Shown piece by piece: positions 6,755 to 14,878 of a stretch of DNA of 55,883 bases. Both the position numbers and the translations under genes were made by a program. This DNA comes from Ameyamaea chiangmaiensis (GTDB lineage Bacteria; Pseudomonadota; Alphaproteobacteria; Acetobacterales; Acetobacteraceae), in NCBI RefSeq assembly GCF_013376175.1, contig NZ_JABXXR010000007.1:1-55883 (forward strand). Direction: 5' to 3'. The notes beneath the pieces were generated by a model. The model saw only the letters and a program-made list of their open reading frames with translations, did not search any database and was not told the DNA's origin. Numbering within the stretch: position 1 is the stretch's first letter; every line of letters begins with the position of its first letter.

Positions 6755-8278
6755 TCACCACGTCGCCAGCGCCACACGCTTCCACGTATCCGTGGCCGTG
6801 CAGACGTAGTGATAATTGGCGTCGTCACCGAACTGGCCCTGCGTGCAGGCTGCGGTCGAGGAGGCTGGGGTGATGAACGTCTCGTAGTAGGTGGGCGCCC
6901 TGACGCCGGCGTCGATCCCAACGGGCGACGAACCATCCATAGGCCACGTCATGAACGTTCGGTTCGCGTTCATGTCCCGCAAGGCCAGGAGGGACGGGTT
7001 CGTCCACCACTCGATGTGGAAACGGTTCAGGCCGTGGCCGTAAATGTTGAGTGCCGTTTGATCCGTGTCACCGGAGCCGGGAGACGCGATGATGTTCCAT
7101 ACGCCGTCGGTGGCATACTTTGCCCGATCAACGTAGCCGTCGCTGTCCTTGCCCACGATCCCGTGGCCGTTGATGTCCAGATCGGCCTGCGGCTGTCCGT
7201 AGGGACCGCCGATGTTGATGCCGACTCTGCTGAACAGGCGATCGACCGCCAGCACGGGCGCATTGTAGTAGTTGCCGTTCGCAAAGCCGCCGTGGGGATA
7301 GATTTCGACATTGCCCAGGCGGTTGAAGATCATCTCTTCTTCCTGGTCCCACACCGGTGTCCCGAACGCGACGATGGTGCCGTTGGTCGTATCCTGAGAC
7401 GTCCCAGTCACTGCCGAAGCGGACGAATACCCGTCCGGCGGCGTCAGCGTCAGCGTGTTGGTCCCGGCACCGCTCGCGATAACGGTTCCGGGCATGATCA
7501 GGCCGAAGCTGTAGGGCGCGTAGATGCTCTGCCCGTTGATCCCCGCGGGGAACGTGCAGCCACTCGGGTCCGCGCCGGCTGTCAGCTTCTGGCAGGTGAT
7601 CTTGTTGCTGCCGGATGTGAGGACGGCGTAGGCGTATTGAAACACACCGCTCTGAAAGTGCATCCCGGACTGCTGGATCGTATAGGCGGGTGCGGCAAAG
7701 AGCGTGCTATTGCCATGCTTCCAGAAGTTCGACGACTCAAAGAAATTGTAGCCGTAGTCGTTCCCCATTCGCAGGGAGGCGCCATACCCGGTCGCCCCAT
7801 GCTCGGCCATCTCCGCAAGGGGGCTGTAGTAATCGTGCTGCCGGAAGGTCATCGCGGGAAAGCCGGTGATGTCCTCGTTCTGGAGCGAGAACCCATTCGT
7901 GCCGGGCATCCGCTGATCCAGCGTCAGTTCGTTCGGGTAGTCGACATTATACGTGAACATCGGGCCGACGCCGGTGTAGGGGTTCATATCCGGATCGGAA
8001 ATCATGAGGCCCGCGACATTGGTGGGCGGAGACGTCAGAGATGTCACCACGTCATGGCCGCCTTTGACGCGCACCATGCTCGAGACGACCGGCGCGGTGA
8101 GGTTGCCGCTGCTGTCGAGGGAGGGGATGCCGCCGGGCGCTCCGATGGCTGCCTTGAACTCCTGCTTCGACAGCGGCGCGCCACCACTGAAGAAAGTCGG
8201 GTCGTTCCAGGTGGCACGCGACTGTGCGTTGGCAATGGCGGGGATCAGAACCATGGCCGCAAGAAGAAAGCCGCGCAT
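6755..8278 (-). CDS. Tail fibre/receptor-binding-like protein with Sec signal peptide, 507 aa
   Basis: The ATG at 8278 abuts the upstream stop (TGATG) and yields a classic signal peptide, MRGFLLAAMVLIPAIANAQ, with cleavage expected after ANA. The body is long, Gly/Asn/aromatic-rich and beta-repetitive. It has a segment around AVDRLFSRVGINIGGPYGQPQADLDINGHGIVG that resembles the C-terminal shaft or beta-prism regions of phage fibres. Its position at the end of the tail genes and before lysis supports receptor binding. A signal peptide on a virion protein is odd; see findings. Confidence 0.6.
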   Translation of the reverse strand: MRGFLLAAMVLIPAIANAQSRATWNDPTFFSGGAPLSKQEFKAAIGAPGGIPSLDSSGNLTAPVVSSMVRVKGGHDVVTSLTSPPTNVAGLMISDPDMNPYTGVGPMFTYNVDYPNELTLDQRMPGTNGFSLQNEDITGFPAMTFRQHDYYSPLAEMAEHGATGYGASLRMGNDYGYNFFESSNFWKHGNSTLFAAPAYTIQQSGMHFQSGVFQYAYAVLTSGSNKITCQKLTAGADPSGCTFPAGINGQSIYAPYSFGLIMPGTVIASGAGTNTLTLTPPDGYSSASAVTGTSQDTTNGTIVAFGTPVWDQEEEMIFNRLGNVEIYPHGGFANGNYYNAPVLAVDRLFSRVGINIGGPYGQPQADLDINGHGIVGKDSDGYVDRAKYATDGVWNIIASPGSGDTDQTALNIYGHGLNRFHIEWWTNPSLLALRDMNANRTFMTWPMDGSSPVGIDAGVRAPTYYETFITPASSTAACTQGQFGDDANYHYVCTATDTWKRVALATW

Positions 8279-8592
8279 CAGTTCTGCACCTGCGCGCTGG
8301 ACGCGACCGAAAGCCATTTGTTCGTCAGGCAACGCGCGACAACGCCCGTGCCCGCGCCAGCCGCCTGCATCGGCGTTCGGCCATCTGTCACCAGCGCAAG
8401 CGCGCCGTCCGAGCAGGTCGCCGGCAGCGACGCGAGAGGAAGCGCCTGGCTGACCGTCAGGACCACGAACGGCTGCGACGTGACACCCGATCGCTTGCCA
8501 TTGGCGAAAACCTCAACCGGGTTCGCGGCCTGCGTCTGGGCGAATGCGGGGACGGCAATAAGAAAGGGGACGGCGAACAGTAGTCGGCGCAT
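8278..8592 (-). CDS. Secreted small protein next to the tail fibre, 104 aa
   Basis: MRRLLFAVPFLIAVPAFAQ is a Sec signal peptide with cleavage after AFA. The mature part of about 85 residues has two cysteines (Cys62 and Cys88 approximately) that could form a disulphide, and beta-type segments. Its C-terminal DGRTPMQAAGAGTGVVARC-TNKWLSVAS resembles the C-terminus of the neighbouring fibre (ACTQGQFGDDANYHYVCTATDTWKRVA) in pattern, with Cys, then Trp and a short tail. It is translationally coupled to the fibre gene. The role is unknown. Confidence 0.6.
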   Translation of the reverse strand: MRRLLFAVPFLIAVPAFAQTQAANPVEVFANGKRSGVTSQPFVVLTVSQALPLASLPATCSDGALALVTDGRTPMQAAGAGTGVVARCLTNKWLSVASSAQVQN

Positions 8593-8738
8593 GAGCGGGA
8601 ATCTTGTGCAGATTGTGACCCGTCACACGCAGAGCGTGCCGTGCAGGGAGTCTAGTACGGCTGGGGGTGTCGCAGCAAGGAGAAAAGGCGAGCAGATTCC
8701 TCTTCCGTTGGGCGACCGTGCCAAGCTAACATGGCTCC

Positions 8739-9029
8739 ATGATCCTCCTTTACGTCGTCGCTACGTTCCTGTTCTTTCTTTGGTGGGTCAGAGGCGATTT
8801 TCTACCTGCAGCATTTTTGGCATTCGTCACTGGCGCGCTTCTTCTAGTGCTCCTTTATGTCGACCACGCAATGGGAAGCAAGGATCCGCTCTCTATGCTC
8901 GAAGATGGGAATACGCCGTTCTTGGTGGCGGCATTTCTTCTGTCGTTCGCGCCTCGATACATTCGCGCCCAGATCGAGCGCCGCCGGGAAGAGCGATTGC
9001 ACGGACTGCGGATCACCCCGCGCCTCTAA
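8739..9029 (+). CDS. Small two-to-three-TM membrane protein on the opposite strand, 96 aa
   Basis: Hydrophobic segments at residues 2-17, 22-43 and about 60-72 are followed by an Arg/Glu-rich tail (RYIRAQIERRREERLHGLR). It lies alone on the plus strand inside the leftward virion block, and its end overlaps the ejection-protein gene by 4 bp. Opposite-strand genes in late regions are often morons expressed in the lysogen, for example in superinfection exclusion. That function is inferred from position only. Confidence 0.6.
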   Translation: MILLYVVATFLFFLWWVRGDFLPAAFLAFVTGALLLVLLYVDHAMGSKDPLSMLEDGNTPFLVAAFLLSFAPRYIRAQIERRREERLHGLRITPRL

Positions 9030-11455
9030 CGCCCGAGCAGGTGATTGATCACCTCTTGGTCGGTGCGTTCCATATTCGTCAGTCTCCGCGCTGCCAGTGC
9101 ATGCCCCAAAAGCGCGTTTCCAGTGTGCAATGCCGTCCCGACAGCGCCCCCGGTCAGGAGGCCCCCCTCATGCCCGGCCAGCACGCCTCCGATCGGGCCA
9201 AGAAGGCCGCCGACATGGCCGCCGCGCGCCTCTTTTGTCCGCTGCGTCATCCCGGCCTTGAATGTCTTTGACGCGCTGCTCGATCGTCCGGCTGCCTGAA
9301 TTTCGCGCTCGGCGAGCATGTCACGATAAAGCGCGCGCAACCGACCTTCCTGCTGGGGAGTGACTGCATCCGTTCCTTTGCTCGCAACGGACACCTCGTT
9401 CTTGTCGATCTGGCCGATCAAACGCTTGAGAGCCGTATAGTTTACGACCTCGCCATTGGCGGCGTCGTTCGAGGCTTGTGTCAGCCCACGCGACTGGAGA
9501 AAGCGCATGCTGTCGATATCGCTGGAGCGTTTCGAGTATCCTTCCAGATAGTCCCGGAATCCCGGCGCACCCTGGTCTATATGCTCAGCCAGATCGTCCA
9601 TGAATGGCGACAGTCGAGAGGCCGCGGCGCGCATATGCGAGGACTCGGATGCGGCGGCCTGCTGGAGGCCGTATCCGATCGCCTTGCGAACGTTCCAGAG
9701 ATTGGACGGCAGCGCTGTCCCGCCTTCGTCAGATGCGTCCGCCAGGGCCGCTTTGGCGCGTGTAAGCGCCGTCTTGACGGCATCGTTGCCTCGGCTGTCC
9801 CCAATATGCCGGTCGAGGATTGCGTGAAGCTCGCCGGTCGGCACAGCCTGTTCATCGGCGAAAGCGGCTTCCCGGCTCTCGCGTTCAAACGCGGTGCGCT
9901 CCCGTTCAAGGTTCTGGATCTGCTCGGGAGTGCCGATGGTGCCCCGAAGGTGCGCGGCGTAGGCGTCGCTGTTCGCAAGGTCGAGCGTGCGGAACGCATC
10001 CGGATAGAGATCGCGCAGGTTGTCTTCCAATGCCGCGAGCTTCACATCGCGCGTCTTCGTAGCCTGGGTATGGAGGACGCCAGGAATCTGCGCCTCGTAA
10101 AGTCGGGTTCCCTTCGTCCCGCTGAATGCGCTGACAATCGCCTGCGCGGCAGCCTTCGGGTCTGTGAACGCGCCGATCTTGGAAACGGCCTTGGTCTGTG
10201 CGCGCTCTTCAGCTTTCTGCTCAGCCGCCGTTTGGGGCTGCACGCCCGGGGTGCCCGGTGCCGCTTTGGGTGCGTCTGAGCTATCCCCCATTGGACCTGA
10301 AGCGCTTTCAGGTGCGCTGCGAGGCGCGGTCTCGGTTTTCACACCTTCCGGGTCCAGGTAATTCAGCGCACGAGCAAACGAGTTTTTGACGCGGCCGCCG
10401 ACGGGCACGAGGGATTTCCCGACAAGGTGCCCAGCCGCGCCGAGACCGAGCGAAACAGCCGCTGCATGGAAAGGGTCATCGCCGCCATCCAAGGCCGCCT
10501 GCGTCCCGCCCGCAAGGGCATTGTTCGCCCATCGCGTGGCAGAATTGCCTTCCCCCTTCAGGACATTGGCCGCGATCCGACCCGCTCGACTGCCCTCCAG
10601 AAGGGTTGCCGCAGGGCGGATGACGCGCCCCCCCAGACCGGCAGCCAAGAGGCCGCCACCGATTGTGCCGACCGTATCAGACAGGCCGCCGCCGTAATCA
10701 TCGGCTCGGGAAGCCTCATCGGCGTTCTCTGCGGCCTCGATCTTATCCGCGACACGAGACGCGGTCCGTGACAATGGATTATCGATCCGGTGCCCAGCCG
10801 AGGAGAGATAATCAAGAAGGCGAGCGACACCGGCGCCTGTGCGGTCGATTTCACGCCCGGCCGCATTGACGGTATCGTTCGCAATCGTCGCCGCCTTCTC
10901 AAGTCTGGACTGTTCCGGCACTTTCGTTTCAAGCCGCCCCTCAGGGGCCCAGCCATAAATGTCGTCACCCAACGTCGTCGTCTTGCGCCCGTCGCCCTCG
11001 TCCCAACCATAAACGCTATCGTCCAGCGTGGCGGCCTTCTTGTGCGCATCCTGCTTTGCGGAGATAGCGGCCATATTGCTCATTACCTTGCCGCCATAGG
11101 CGCGCGTTTCGGGGTTACTCCATCGCCGCTCGTCGGTCCCGGCATTATAGGCCGCCATCGCGCGATGTGGGTCGCCATAGCGGCGAAGATTTTCGTCCAG
11201 CAACCGGGCCGCGCCATAGATCGATTCAATCGGGTCTCTAGGGTTAACCGCCAGGCGCCGCGCCGTGTCCGGCATCAATTGCATGAGCCCGATAGCGCCG
11301 GCCGGGCTCTTTGCCCCCGTGTCGCCGCCACTCTCTGTCTGCGCAATGGCCCGGAGCCATCGCTCGTCTATATCGTATCGGCGCGACGCGGACGCGAACG
11401 CTTCATCGACCTTGGGTTGCAGTTCATCGGCCACTCTGCGCCTCATACGCCGCAA
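9026..11455 (-). CDS. Internal virion/DNA-ejection protein with lytic transglycosylase domain, 809 aa
   Basis: Residues 25-135 form an SLT domain: YDIDERWLRAIAQTESGGD with catalytic Glu41, AGAIGLMQLMP, and MAAYNAG. The long remainder is helical and Ala-rich with a glycine-rich hydrophobic stretch near 255-345, as in P22 gp16 or T7 gp16-type ejection proteins that enter the cell envelope with the DNA. It follows two other ejection-protein candidates, matching the P22 order gp7-gp20-gp16. The start overlaps the upstream gene by 32 bp; ATG 11446 is an alternative. Confidence 0.8.
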   Translation of the reverse strand: MRRMRRRVADELQPKVDEAFASASRRYDIDERWLRAIAQTESGGDTGAKSPAGAIGLMQLMPDTARRLAVNPRDPIESIYGAARLLDENLRRYGDPHRAMAAYNAGTDERRWSNPETRAYGGKVMSNMAAISAKQDAHKKAATLDDSVYGWDEGDGRKTTTLGDDIYGWAPEGRLETKVPEQSRLEKAATIANDTVNAAGREIDRTGAGVARLLDYLSSAGHRIDNPLSRTASRVADKIEAAENADEASRADDYGGGLSDTVGTIGGGLLAAGLGGRVIRPAATLLEGSRAGRIAANVLKGEGNSATRWANNALAGGTQAALDGGDDPFHAAAVSLGLGAAGHLVGKSLVPVGGRVKNSFARALNYLDPEGVKTETAPRSAPESASGPMGDSSDAPKAAPGTPGVQPQTAAEQKAEERAQTKAVSKIGAFTDPKAAAQAIVSAFSGTKGTRLYEAQIPGVLHTQATKTRDVKLAALEDNLRDLYPDAFRTLDLANSDAYAAHLRGTIGTPEQIQNLERERTAFERESREAAFADEQAVPTGELHAILDRHIGDSRGNDAVKTALTRAKAALADASDEGGTALPSNLWNVRKAIGYGLQQAAASESSHMRAAASRLSPFMDDLAEHIDQGAPGFRDYLEGYSKRSSDIDSMRFLQSRGLTQASNDAANGEVVNYTALKRLIGQIDKNEVSVASKGTDAVTPQQEGRLRALYRDMLAEREIQAAGRSSSASKTFKAGMTQRTKEARGGHVGGLLGPIGGVLAGHEGGLLTGGAVGTALHTGNALLGHALAARRLTNMERTDQEVINHLLGR

Positions 11456-12950
11456 TGATCCGATCGCGCTGCTGCGGCGTCAGGCCATAATCGTATCCCT
11501 TGTCTCGGGCCGCGCGCGCCATACGGTAGACGGAAGACGCATACTGCGCCGGGTCTTCGATATGGCTCTTGGCATATTCACGACCTTCCTCTGGACCCAA
11601 CCGCTGGATCGTGGCGAACCGCGGGTCGAAATTCTGGTCATAGTCAGCGAGGGCCGACAGAACCTTGGTCGCATCCTTCTGGCCGGCAGCCACCTTCTGC
11701 CGTCCCTGCTGATACAGGGCGGCCGTCAGCATCTCATTGGTCAGGGCGCGCGCGGCTGTGGGCGTCATTTCCATGCCTGGTGTGATATGCTCCAGATCAG
11801 CAAGGCCAGCGTTGGTATGTGGACCACCGCCCCCGTCCATCATCTGCTTGCGCAAGGTCGTGCCGGCCTTGTCGATTTCCTGCGCCAGTGTCGCATAGCC
11901 CGCCGCGTCTTTGCCGCCGATCCCGAATTTGCTCACGTTGTTCGTGATCTCTTTGAGAGTGCGCGAGCGCGCGTCTTTCGGTACTGCAGCCAGCAGCGCG
12001 TCCAGATTCCGCAGCGTCGCGATATTCTGCGTCACGTCGGACTGCTGCGCCGCCAATGTGTTCTGGACTGCCTGCCCCGTTTTGTACTGCTCGTCATAGC
12101 CACTCGGGGAGCCGGCCATAGGCTCCGCTCCACCTCCCGCGGTGTCGATGCGTCGTCCGGTAAATGTGCCGTCACCGGCGGCCTGTCGCAGTTCGGATGC
12201 TGGGCGATAAACGGTGATCATCTGCCCCGTTGTGGGGTCGCGCATCGTGACGGGAACCAGCGACGCGTTACTCTCGGGCCCGACCTGCTTCTGGACCACT
12301 CCAGCGGGCGTAAATGCACCGCCATCCATTTCAGATGCCTGCGTTCCGGTTTGGATATTCTGTCCATCGTCAACGCTTGTTGGCGTTCCGAAGACGCGGC
12401 TAGCAGCCTCTTGCCCCATATGAGCGGTGAATGCGCCCTTAAGCGCTTCGACACGCTGCGCCTTTGTCGGAAGTGCCACAACCTGTGCTGCGATGGCATT
12501 GATCTGAGGAGTTGCAGCGGGCGTAAGCCGCGACATAAACGTCGCATAGCCTTTGACGTTGGCGTCGGTGGGGTCAGCGATAACACGCCCCATTCCGTCA
12601 GTAGCCGCAGTGCTGGCATGTCGTTGGAACGAAAGCTGCGCGTCCTGGTTATCGATCGCCTGCTTTTGCTGGCTCCGCAGGGTTGTTACGGCTTCCGGCA
12701 ACCCGAACTGCCCGGCGCTTGTCGATCCCAATTCGCTTTGAACGGCCGGGATGTCATATTCGCCCGTCAGCGCGTTGTAATGATGCGCGTAGGCAGCACC
12801 CCGCGCCATCTGCGCATCATATTCGCTCTGCCGGATCTTGTTATCCAGCAAGGCATTCTTGACGCCGAGCGCTTGTGCCGCGATCTCAAACGGGTTGGCT
12901 GGCTGCGGCGTATAAGGGTGGGACAGGGCGTTGGTGTCGAAGCTGGCCAT
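11424..12950 (-). CDS. Internal virion (ejection) protein, P22 gp20 position, 508 aa
   Basis: Helical, Gln/Ala-rich protein beginning with ANPFEIAAQALGVKNALLDNKIRQSEYD, a start typical of phage DNA-transfer proteins. A repeated Ala/Gln pattern and a helical C-terminus run up to the overlap with the transglycosylase gene. The start codon abuts the stop of the upstream gene at 12950. By position it matches P22 gp20. No catalytic motif is visible; the assignment rests on order and composition. Confidence 0.65.
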   Translation of the reverse strand: MASFDTNALSHPYTPQPANPFEIAAQALGVKNALLDNKIRQSEYDAQMARGAAYAHHYNALTGEYDIPAVQSELGSTSAGQFGLPEAVTTLRSQQKQAIDNQDAQLSFQRHASTAATDGMGRVIADPTDANVKGYATFMSRLTPAATPQINAIAAQVVALPTKAQRVEALKGAFTAHMGQEAASRVFGTPTSVDDGQNIQTGTQASEMDGGAFTPAGVVQKQVGPESNASLVPVTMRDPTTGQMITVYRPASELRQAAGDGTFTGRRIDTAGGGAEPMAGSPSGYDEQYKTGQAVQNTLAAQQSDVTQNIATLRNLDALLAAVPKDARSRTLKEITNNVSKFGIGGKDAAGYATLAQEIDKAGTTLRKQMMDGGGGPHTNAGLADLEHITPGMEMTPTAARALTNEMLTAALYQQGRQKVAAGQKDATKVLSALADYDQNFDPRFATIQRLGPEEGREYAKSHIEDPAQYASSVYRMARAARDKGYDYGLTPQQRDRIIAAYEAQSGR

Positions 12951-13750
12951 CAGCTGTATCCTGCGTTGAGGTAGTTGTCCCAGTTGCTGGCCCCGGATGA
13001 GCTGGAGGCACTTGGCGAAGTGGACGCGCCCGAATTCCCGAGAAGTCGATTGTAGGCTGCGTAGGTAGTCGCCGTGTTCCCTAAAGCGCTCGCGCCTCCT
13101 GACAATGCGTTCCCGATCCCTGATGTGGCCGCCACCGAACCTGTCGCGCCCTCCATGAGGGCTTGGTTGCTTGCTGTGGCTGTGTTCAGTGCATTCGCGG
13201 CGCTCGCGCCAGCCGCCTGAGACCCATATCCAAGAAGTGCATTTTGGCGGTTGAACTCGTTCGTCAGGTTTCCCTGCGCCGAACTGTTCGCCGAAAGCTG
13301 GTCATTGAACTGGTTCTGATACGTGCTGTCTGCCAGGCCGCTGGCGTATGTCGACGCGCCCTTGAGGGCGGCCCCACTGTTCGCCAGCCCGCGCGCCGCC
13401 GCACTGTTCGTGGCCGCCTGCTCGCCCTGCGACAGATTCCACTGATACCCGGGCGTCTGTTCAAGCGTCGTCTGATTGAGGGCGTTTTCCGCCTTATCGA
13501 TGTAGGACGTGTCGTTTGAATTATACGCCTGATTGTTCGACATCGAACCGAGGTAGTTCGTGCCTACCGCGACGTACGGGTTGTAGTAGTCCTGCGCTGC
13601 CGAGCCGCCAGCGCTGATGTTCTTCGCCGCTGTCTGCCCGGCTTGAGACGCCGCTTGCCGCGCTTTCTCAAGCTCGTTCACCTGCATGGCGGTCGACGCG
13701 GTTGTAGCCGCCGCTTGGGCCGCCCCCCCGATAGCGCTTCCGATTCCCAT
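12950..13750 (-). CDS. Internal virion (ejection) protein, P22 gp7 position, 266 aa
   Basis: The N-terminus is GIGSAIGGAAQAAATTASTAMQ, then AQDYYNPYVAVGTNYL and TPGYQWNLSQGEQAATNS, followed by AARGLANSGAALKGASTYASGLA. This TPGYxW..GxxAxxNSAAARGxxxSGxALK signature is common in podovirus DNA-ejection or injection proteins. The tail is Ala/Ser/Asn-rich. It is coupled to both neighbours. The role is inferred as part of the trans-envelope conduit. Confidence 0.72.
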   Translation of the reverse strand: MGIGSAIGGAAQAAATTASTAMQVNELEKARQAASQAGQTAAKNISAGGSAAQDYYNPYVAVGTNYLGSMSNNQAYNSNDTSYIDKAENALNQTTLEQTPGYQWNLSQGEQAATNSAAARGLANSGAALKGASTYASGLADSTYQNQFNDQLSANSSAQGNLTNEFNRQNALLGYGSQAAGASAANALNTATASNQALMEGATGSVAATSGIGNALSGGASALGNTATTYAAYNRLLGNSGASTSPSASSSSGASNWDNYLNAGYS

Positions 13751-14106
13751 TACGATCTCTCCAATCGGTAGCAGGCAGTCAGACGGCTGGTTCCGTCAGG
13801 CCATGGCAGAACGGCGGTCATGAAATGAACAAATCCCAGCCTGACAGCATTGATGCGCGCAGCCCTGTGCGCCGCTTCCATGACGCCCACGAGAACAAAA
13901 ACCGAAGGGTGCTCGTCCCAGAAGCGCTGTATCAAACGCGAAAATGCAGCAAGCGCAGGCCGACCACGTTGGGATTGGGATGCGCCACAATGCACCTCCC
14001 ATGCGGTTTCGCTTATGGGAATTGCGGCCGCCATTACGTCGCCCTCACGATAAATCTGTGCGTGGCATGGCGGCTCATGGCCAAGAAGTTCGGCAGCACT
14101 CATCAC
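13750..14106 (-). CDS. Small phage protein, possible GNAT-like fold, 118 aa
   Basis: Starts at GTG 14106 in a GTGA overlap with the upstream gene; ATG 14103 is an alternative. Segments such as DVMAAAIPISETAWEVH and SVFVLVGVMEAAHRAARINAVRLGFVHF give an alternating strand-helix pattern, reminiscent of the small GNAT-like internal proteins found beside podovirus ejection proteins (for example T7 gp13). No acetyl-CoA motif is certain. It lies between head/tail and ejection genes, in the P22 gp14-like position. Confidence 0.5.
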   Translation of the reverse strand: MMSAAELLGHEPPCHAQIYREGDVMAAAIPISETAWEVHCGASQSQRGRPALAAFSRLIQRFWDEHPSVFVLVGVMEAAHRAARINAVRLGFVHFMTAVLPWPDGTSRLTACYRLERS

Positions 14107-14417
14107 GACAGCAGATACCCATCGATGATGATGTTCAGTCCGTTCCCTGATGCCTGAATGGCATCACCACTGGTCAGCACCCGGGCCAGTTCAGGCGCAA
14201 GATCGGTTCCGTCTGATGCGATGGCCCGTGCAGGAACGATAGCGAGAGTCGTGCCGCCGCTCCGCTGGATACTGATCGTCAGGCTGACAGCCGCGCTTGT
14301 CGGATTGGCCACCACGACACTGGTGATGACGGTTGTCCCGGCGCCGGCGGTGTAGATGGTGGCGATATCCCCCGTGAGGGTTGAGCCTTTGACGAGGTTC
14401 TGGGCTACGACGGCCAT
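14103..14417 (-). CDS. Small beta-rich structural protein, 104 aa
   Basis: Begins MAVVAQNLVKGSTLTG and continues with alternating Thr/Val/Ile strands (TTVITSVVVANPTSAAVSLTISIQ) and a C-terminal GNGLNIIIDGYLLS, giving a compact beta-sandwich-like pattern. It overlaps both neighbours by a few bases. Similar small proteins occur as head decoration or tail-interface proteins, but I do not recognise a named family. Confidence 0.55.
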   Translation of the reverse strand: MAVVAQNLVKGSTLTGDIATIYTAGAGTTVITSVVVANPTSAAVSLTISIQRSGGTTLAIVPARAIASDGTDLAPELARVLTSGDAIQASGNGLNIIIDGYLLS

Positions 14418-14878
14418 TTGCGGGTCATGACCGCGAAGGCCATGCTTTCATCTGAGGATGTCCCGTCTCGGGCGTTACCGCTCGTCGTAGCGTGGATCGT
14501 ACTCAATTCCTCGGCAATTTCCAAGGCTTTTAACGCTCTCGCCTCGATCTGCTGTGCGCGGCCAAGTGCCATCACCGCAGCATCGAGGGCGCGCTGCGCG
14601 AGTTCGATTGCAACTGATGATCCGTTGAAGACCGAGAGCTTCGCGGCATCATCAGCCGAGCGGGATGCCTGGTCCGCCGAGACGATTGCGTGTTGTGTCC
14701 CGAGGGCAGCAATGTCTGCCTCCTGCGACAGGAACGCGCTGTCCACGCCAGGGGCATAACCGGTGCGGGCCCAGAGGCGCTGAAGGAACGATTGTCCCTG
14801 CAGCGTAAGCGAGCCGTCAGGATTGCACAGCTTGTTGCCAATGAACGGCGCGTTGAGGTCTTTGGCCGCGGCGCTCAT
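14405..14878 (-). CDS. Tail-associated helical protein, P22 gp26 position, 157 aa
   Basis: The N-terminal SLTLQGQSFLQRLWARTGYAPG resembles the N-terminal motif of many phage tail-tip or fibre-attachment proteins. It is followed by a long alanine-rich helix (residues about 65-130) suited to a trimeric coiled coil, like the P22 tail needle gp26 that lies after gp10. No sequence identity to gp26 is claimed. The ATG overlaps the stop of the gp10-like gene (ATGA). Confidence 0.55.
   Translation of the reverse strand: MSAAAKDLNAPFIGNKLCNPDGSLTLQGQSFLQRLWARTGYAPGVDSAFLSQEADIAALGTQHAIVSADQASRSADDAAKLSVFNGSSVAIELAQRALDAAVMALGRAQQIEARALKALEIAEELSTIHATTSGNARDGTSSDESMAFAVMTRKWPS

Noticed and set aside
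4697-9271. Long plus-strand frames across the lysis and fibre genes (4697-6073 and 6689-9271)
   Set aside because: They are antisense to well-supported, coupled genes, lack ribosome-binding sites, and have compositions typical of shadows.
11265-12974. 569-codon plus-strand frame over the ejection-protein genes
   Set aside because: Antisense to the gp20- and gp16-position genes; Cys/Arg/Ser-rich with no domain.
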